The translations under genes and the position numbers were made by a program. Under the pieces are notes generated by a model, which worked only from the letters and a program-made list of their open reading frames with translations, searched no databases and was not told the origin of the DNA. Of a DNA stretch of 6,307 nucleotides, positions 4,601 to 6,307 are shown piece after piece (the first letter of the stretch is position 1; every line of letters starts with the position of its first letter). Origin of the DNA: Eubacterium sp. UBA3720 (GTDB lineage: Bacteria > Bacillota > Clostridia > Lachnospirales > Lachnospiraceae). The DNA lies in assembly GCA_002371335.1 (NCBI GenBank), contig DFHP01000004.1, forward strand, positions 1-6,307. Reading direction: 5' to 3'.

Positions 4601-6307
4601 TCATAGGTCTGAACGCCATCGTCGCCTGTCTGGACAAAAGCATAGGGTGCGTATGTCTGATCGGTATCTGTTACAGGCGTTATGAGTTCAGGATCCGCCG
4701 GAATATGCAGGATGTTATTTTCATCCGGAACAAGCCGTACCCGGCACATCGCGCGCCGGAAGGCGCCTTCACTGATCTCCTGCAATACTGTATAGGAAGC
4801 CTGGCCCAGATTCCGTACCTGCTCATCCGTCAGCTGCAGAGTATATTCATTTTCGTTCTTTTGGATCTTTGCAATAGTCCAGTCCGCATCGGACGCAGCG
4901 GTCCATCTCTCTGCATACAGATCCGAGAACTTTCTGAAAGTCTCAGAAATAAAGCGTATTTCTCCTCCGGTGTCTTTCGCGGCAGCATACAGTTCTCTGT
5001 TTTCGCCCGGAAAATACAGTGAAACGCCGCAGGAACCTTTCACCTCTCCGGTATTCTCTATGATCATTTCCGAAACCGCGCTTCTGACTGCATCTGCCTG
5101 TTCGGGAAAAGACTTTTCCAGTTTCAGCGCCATATCATTGACGTCCAGAAGATCATACGCTGAACCCCTTCCGTCTCCGCTTCTGACACCGAACATTTTT
5201 ACACTGGCATGTGTCCGGGCCAGAGAGGGAAAGTTCCCTTCATTCAGCTCTGTGATCATGCTCTGTGTCAGATCATCGACAGCCGTCACGACTTCGTCAG
5301 TCTTCCGCAGATCCATTGCTGCAAGAGTGATATCGGGATCATTTAACGGAGTTCTTTTTTTCTTATAGTAATTCTCATATGACCTGACGATCGAGGATGT
5401 GATCAGAGCCGGGTCGTCAGATGAATTAAGCGTTTCAAGGAAATCATAGCTCCATCCGTCGCCCGGCTCAGTTTCCTCGGACGCCACAAGGTAGTCCGCA
5501 TAGTTTTTCCAGAGAGCCGCATTTTCCAGAGTTGCCATCAGGCAGGCGTCAAAGCCTACCCAGTCCAGCCGCAGCTCTTGTTCTCCTGAAAAGGCGGAGC
5601 TTCTCATCGCTTCATCTAATTCATCCAAAAGCAGGCTGTCTCCCCGATACAAAGTATCGCTGCCGAAACCATAGACAGAACCGCCGCCATGATCCCAGAA
5701 AATCAACGCATAATGATCCGAAGGATAGTATTCCGCAGAAAAATCAAGAAATGATCTCAGCGTATCAGGTGCTCCCATATCCGCGTTTCCTGCGGTCTGC
5801 GCAACGACACGGCCATCTTCGGGAAGTCTCATGTCAAGTATGCTGTTTGCCGCGCTGGAAATACCGGAATGCCATCTTTTGGCTCCCCCGGCATAGATCA
5901 GGATGTTTGTATCTGTAAGGTCTGCTCCTGAATCCATAATTTCGTCAATATCTTTAGTAGCGTATCCTCCCGACGCCTCCAGATCCGAACCTACCATATA
6001 GATCATCAATGTATAATGTTTTTTCTCCTGCATTGCAGCTTCAGCCACGGGATAAAGCAATTCATCGCCTTCATTCCGGGACTGATCTGTCTTTGCAAGA
6101 GCTTTCTCGATTGCAAAAGATTCCTCATCCTCATCCATCAGCCGCGGAAGTTCTTTCGCCTCCCCTGCGGGAATATCCGGGGATCCGGACACAGTGATCT
6201 CATCCGTTATCTCCTCCTTCGCGGCAGACAGCTCTTTCTCCGTCGCGCTTCCCGCTGCCTCATTCGTTCCCTGCGGCTGTCCGCACCCCTGCAGGACAGC
6301 CCCTGCG
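1699..6307 (-). CDS. Surface lipoprotein: clostripain-family (C11) cysteine protease fused to tandem BspA-like leucine-rich repeats; 5' end outside the window
   Basis: Predicted membrane-anchored extracellular cysteine endopeptidase with a large binding solenoid. The frame is open from the right edge to TAA at 1699-1701 (1,535 codons). Order: end of a signal peptide with lipobox LQGC (Cys at 6283-6285); acidic Ala/Glu/Asp-rich linker of about 90 residues; C11 domain r57-430 with WDHGGG (His168) and FDACLMA (Cys217); unassigned beta-rich region r431-689; LRR solenoid 1 r690-1030; LRR solenoid 2 r1045-1497. C11 proteases are clan CD enzymes that usually cleave after Arg or Lys and need calcium; that is family knowledge, not shown here. 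A GTG at 6192 could be taken as a start, but the in-frame lipobox 31 codons upstream shows that the real start lies beyond 6307. The gene is followed 3 bases later by a second lipoprotein gene. The family call is firm; the substrate is unknown. Confidence 0.93.
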   Translation of the reverse strand, partial: AGAVLQGCGQPQGTNEAAGSATEKELSAAKEEITDEITVSGSPDIPAGEAKELPRLMDEDEESFAIEKALAKTDQSRNEGDELLYPVAEAAMQEKKHYTLMIYMVGSDLEASGGYATKDIDEIMDSGADLTDTNILIYAGGAKRWHSGISSAANSILDMRLPEDGRVVAQTAGNADMGAPDTLRSFLDFSAEYYPSDHYALIFWDHGGGSVYGFGSDTLYRGDSLLLDELDEAMRSSAFSGEQELRLDWVGFDACLMATLENAALWKNYADYLVASEETEPGDGWSYDFLETLNSSDDPALITSSIVRSYENYYKKKRTPLNDPDITLAAMDLRKTDEVVTAVDDLTQSMITELNEGNFPSLARTHASVKMFGVRSGDGRGSAYDLLDVNDMALKLEKSFPEQADAVRSAVSEMIIENTGEVKGSCGVSLYFPGENRELYAAAKDTGGEIRFISETFRKFSDLYAERWTAASDADWTIAKIQKNENEYTLQLTDEQVRNLGQASYTVLQEISEGAFRRAMCRVRLVPDENNILHIPADPELITPVTDTDQTYAPYAFVQTGDDGVQTYDSMQLVAARSGLLADYDSAADDNIVASLEMNEGKLSVKSFTYEETSGSIRGKNTVELSDYVFLYDMYSSSLFPTWNEDGSMKPYYAWDSGTVMGYYTQEIGNDLHFETRPASGFSEGAILQILLQDINGNDHASEYVTLKDETEIKVDTVTEKTPEDGVLTFRIDSENNAAFLTGYEGADTRLTIPSKVEGIPVKGIGNGAFGSSAEKLEEVSIPEGVETIECNAFHYAKELKRITLPSTLRGISTLPINNCGKLEAIEVREGASSVCSVSGVLFSKDRKKLLYCPSAIGDTYKIPDGTEEIVYGAFEGTSAGTIIFPESLKKIGNYAFFDAAGLVSLSLPEHLEYIGDCAFDGYKYSADDEEAPVLDNVYIGPDVSYIGGRAFSKLKIINFEVSDDNRAFSGVNGMIATKSGDMLLCCPGEAGGMIVVPDGVAALSKGVFSELDPTACFVLPDTLNRIPGMTFPYDFDDNGDRLYRTKIICSQGSAAETYAAKNEIPYETPENIEQMITDSAYTVRVIPGISGTARYHLYNDHAVFVQYRGGKSTVVLPETVDGLPVTEVGNGADPVFSEIMNRDYIIGAGVNREEYSPEALDEIYHTSSSWGIVFPDSVKTINDGALGGIYETMDVLELPAELETLADNAIGKDLNIREFRISEENKNYRTADGILYSSDMKKLIRFPSGIPYPSESAEVSKEGDTVSFTYSIPEGVEEIGRYAFSNFGASAYEQRYTLIMPPTLKSIGIRAFYGASLQSLRMNEGLETIDNEAFYQAHLAEDGLILPDSVEKIGDGAFKLVTRDNDDGSGSEYGFKEIHLPDSLEEIGEEAFDIFDEEGIKCAPLNVGRRLKHIAPKAFAGINTESIIVDDANDHYCSKDGMLLSKDEKTLVQVPCGMKGELHIPEGVTAIDRFAIYNCTNITDIYIPDSVISIDKNAVYYSYSLRDSISVRIHCSEDSHAAAYADLMGFDREE
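1702..1710 (-). promoter_or_regulatory. Ribosome binding site of the downstream lipoprotein, inside the end of the protease gene
   Basis: On the minus strand the sequence reads AGAGAGGAA, with the GAGG core at 1704-1707, eight bases before ATG at 1693-1695. It overlaps the last codons of the protease gene (Arg-Glu-Glu), whose TAA is at 1699-1701. The gap between stop and start is only 3 bases (1696-1698). This geometry favours translational coupling or re-initiation. It also fixes the start of the second gene. Confidence 0.8.
1702..3060 (-). repeat. BspA-like leucine-rich repeat solenoid 2 and C-terminal cap
   Basis: This covers r1045-1497. It restarts with an N-terminal unit like that of solenoid 1 (VVLPETVDGLPVTEVGNGA, r1077-1095). 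Ten further units begin at r1135, 1159, 1233, 1261, 1283, 1307, 1341, 1368, 1425 and 1448. Clear examples are LILPDSVEKIGDGAF and IHLPDSLEEIGEEAF. Two beta-hairpin modules are included. The unit at r1368 (LNVGRRLKHIAPKAF) has lost the proline, and several units are separated by acidic loops such as RDNDDGSGSE. The protein ends in the cap VRIHCSEDSHAAAYADLMGF. Confidence 0.88.
1939..3789 (-). repeat. Four copies of a G-(x)13-P beta-hairpin module within the solenoids
   Basis: Four short modules share a Gly and a Pro exactly 14 residues apart around a turn: GVLFSKDRKKLLYCP (3745-3789), GMIATKSGDMLLCCP (3343-3387), GILYSSDMKKLIRFP (2563-2607) and GMLLSKDEKTLVQVP (1939-1983). Each is preceded by a strand of the type I/F-x-V/I followed by acidic or Asn-containing residues. 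Each leads into the next leucine-rich unit (IPDG, VPDG, IPEG, IPEG). The third has about 20 extra residues before that unit. Such inserts are common in BspA-type proteins. The span given covers all four modules and the repeats between them. Confidence 0.8.
3103..4125 (-). repeat. BspA-like leucine-rich repeat solenoid 1 with its own C-terminal cap
   Basis: This covers r690-1030. It starts with the usual N-terminal unit (LTIPSKVEGIPVKGIGNGAF, r713-732). I count nine units of the form x-x-I/L-P-x-x-L/V-x-x-I-x-x-x-A-F, at r713, 742, 765, 823, 845, 868, 900, 957 and 980. Clear examples are VSIPEGVETIECNAF and IIFPESLKKIGNYAF. Two beta-hairpin modules interrupt the run. It ends in a cap (KIICSQGSAAETYAAKNEIP) of the kind normally seen at the very end of such proteins. 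BspA-type repeats generally mediate binding to proteins, hosts or matrix; the ligand here is unknown. Confidence 0.88.
4126..4902 (-). other. Unassigned beta-rich region between protease and repeats
   Basis: This covers r431-689, about 260 residues. It is rich in alternating hydrophobic and polar strands (for example EYTLQLTDEQV, KLSVKSFTYEE, DLHFETRPASG) and in aromatics around r585-630 (YVFLYDMY, FPTWNEDG, PYYAWDSG). I do not recognise a named domain. It could be one or two beta-sandwich modules that position the solenoid relative to the protease, or a cap over the active site. No catalytic motif is visible. Confidence 0.5.
4903..6024 (-). other. Peptidase C11 (clostripain) catalytic domain
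   Basis: This covers r57-430. The domain opens with the typical first strand (YTLMIYMVGSDLE) and a second strand ending NILIYAGG. The catalytic His168 lies in IFWDHGGG (codon 5689-5691) and the nucleophile Cys217 in GFDACLMA (codon 5542-5544). The stretch SEETEPGDGW (r238-247) follows, then the late core strand GVSLYFPG (r389-396). By memory of the PmC11 structure, its S1 pocket aspartates lie 2 residues before and 28 residues after the catalytic Cys; here those positions are Asp215 and Asp245, consistent with cleavage after basic residues. Arg183 lies at about the position of the PmC11 self-processing site. The domain looks intact and active. Confidence 0.93.
6283..6307 (-). other. End of lipoprotein signal peptide and lipobox of the C11 protease
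   Basis: The first codons visible at the right edge encode AGAVLQGCGQPQG. LQGC fits a signal peptidase II lipobox, with Leu at -3, Gly at -1 and Cys at +1 (codon 6283-6285). Gln at -2 is less common but tolerated. A small-residue, polar, glycine-containing stretch follows, as is usual after the lipidated Cys. The positive n-region, most of the hydrophobic core and the start codon lie beyond the window. Confidence 0.75.

Noticed and set aside
1999..5918. Many plus-strand open frames of 60-154 codons opposite the protease gene
   Set aside because: They lie antisense to a clearly coding frame, overlap each other in different frames, have no recognisable domains, and reflect the codon pattern of the repeats on the other strand.
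6201..6219. Strong AAGGAGG-like sequence followed by an ATG at 6203
   Set aside because: The ATG is out of frame with the protease and its frame stops after 21 codons. The purine run is explained by the Lys-Glu-Glu codons of the linker.
1..6307. Promoter, terminator, riboswitch, tRNA, CRISPR or insertion sequence
   Set aside because: The only non-coding bases are the 3 at 1696-1698. No inverted-repeat ends, regular direct-repeat DNA array or RNA fold stands out beyond protein-coding repetition.

Overview
The window is completely filled by two head-to-tail minus-strand genes, both cut by the window edges. By its proteins it looks like a Gram-positive, Clostridia-type anaerobe (Lachnospiraceae or a relative). 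The clues are two lipoprotein signals, a purine-rich AGAGAGG ribosome binding site, base composition near half G+C by eye, and a clostripain-type protease fused to BspA-type leucine-rich repeats. The taxonomic call is inference.

Right part, 6307 down to 1699: a giant surface lipoprotein of at least 1,535 codons whose start codon lies beyond the right edge. In order it carries the end of a lipoprotein signal peptide (lipobox LQGC, Cys at 6283-6285), an acidic linker, a peptidase C11 (clostripain) domain with His and Cys catalytic residues in place, an unassigned region of about 260 residues, and two tandem BspA-like leucine-rich repeat solenoids, each ending in its own C-terminal cap. Residue numbers for this protein are counted from the valine codon at 6190-6192 (r1).

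Left part, 1695 down to 1: a second lipoprotein, open for 565 codons and running off the left edge. It starts only 3 bases after the stop of the protease gene, with its ribosome binding site inside the end of that gene, so the two are almost certainly one operon with coupled translation. It has a clean signal peptide (lipobox LCAC, Cys20), two weakly similar beta-rich modules, an unusually cysteine-rich middle, and at the window edge what looks like the first part of an OmpA/MotB-type peptidoglycan-binding domain.

Together they suggest a cell-surface module: a membrane-anchored Arg/Lys-type cysteine protease with a long binding solenoid, and a co-translated lipoprotein that may grip the cell wall. 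No RNA gene, mobile element, CRISPR array, promoter or terminator can be supported. There is no intergenic stretch longer than 3 bases.
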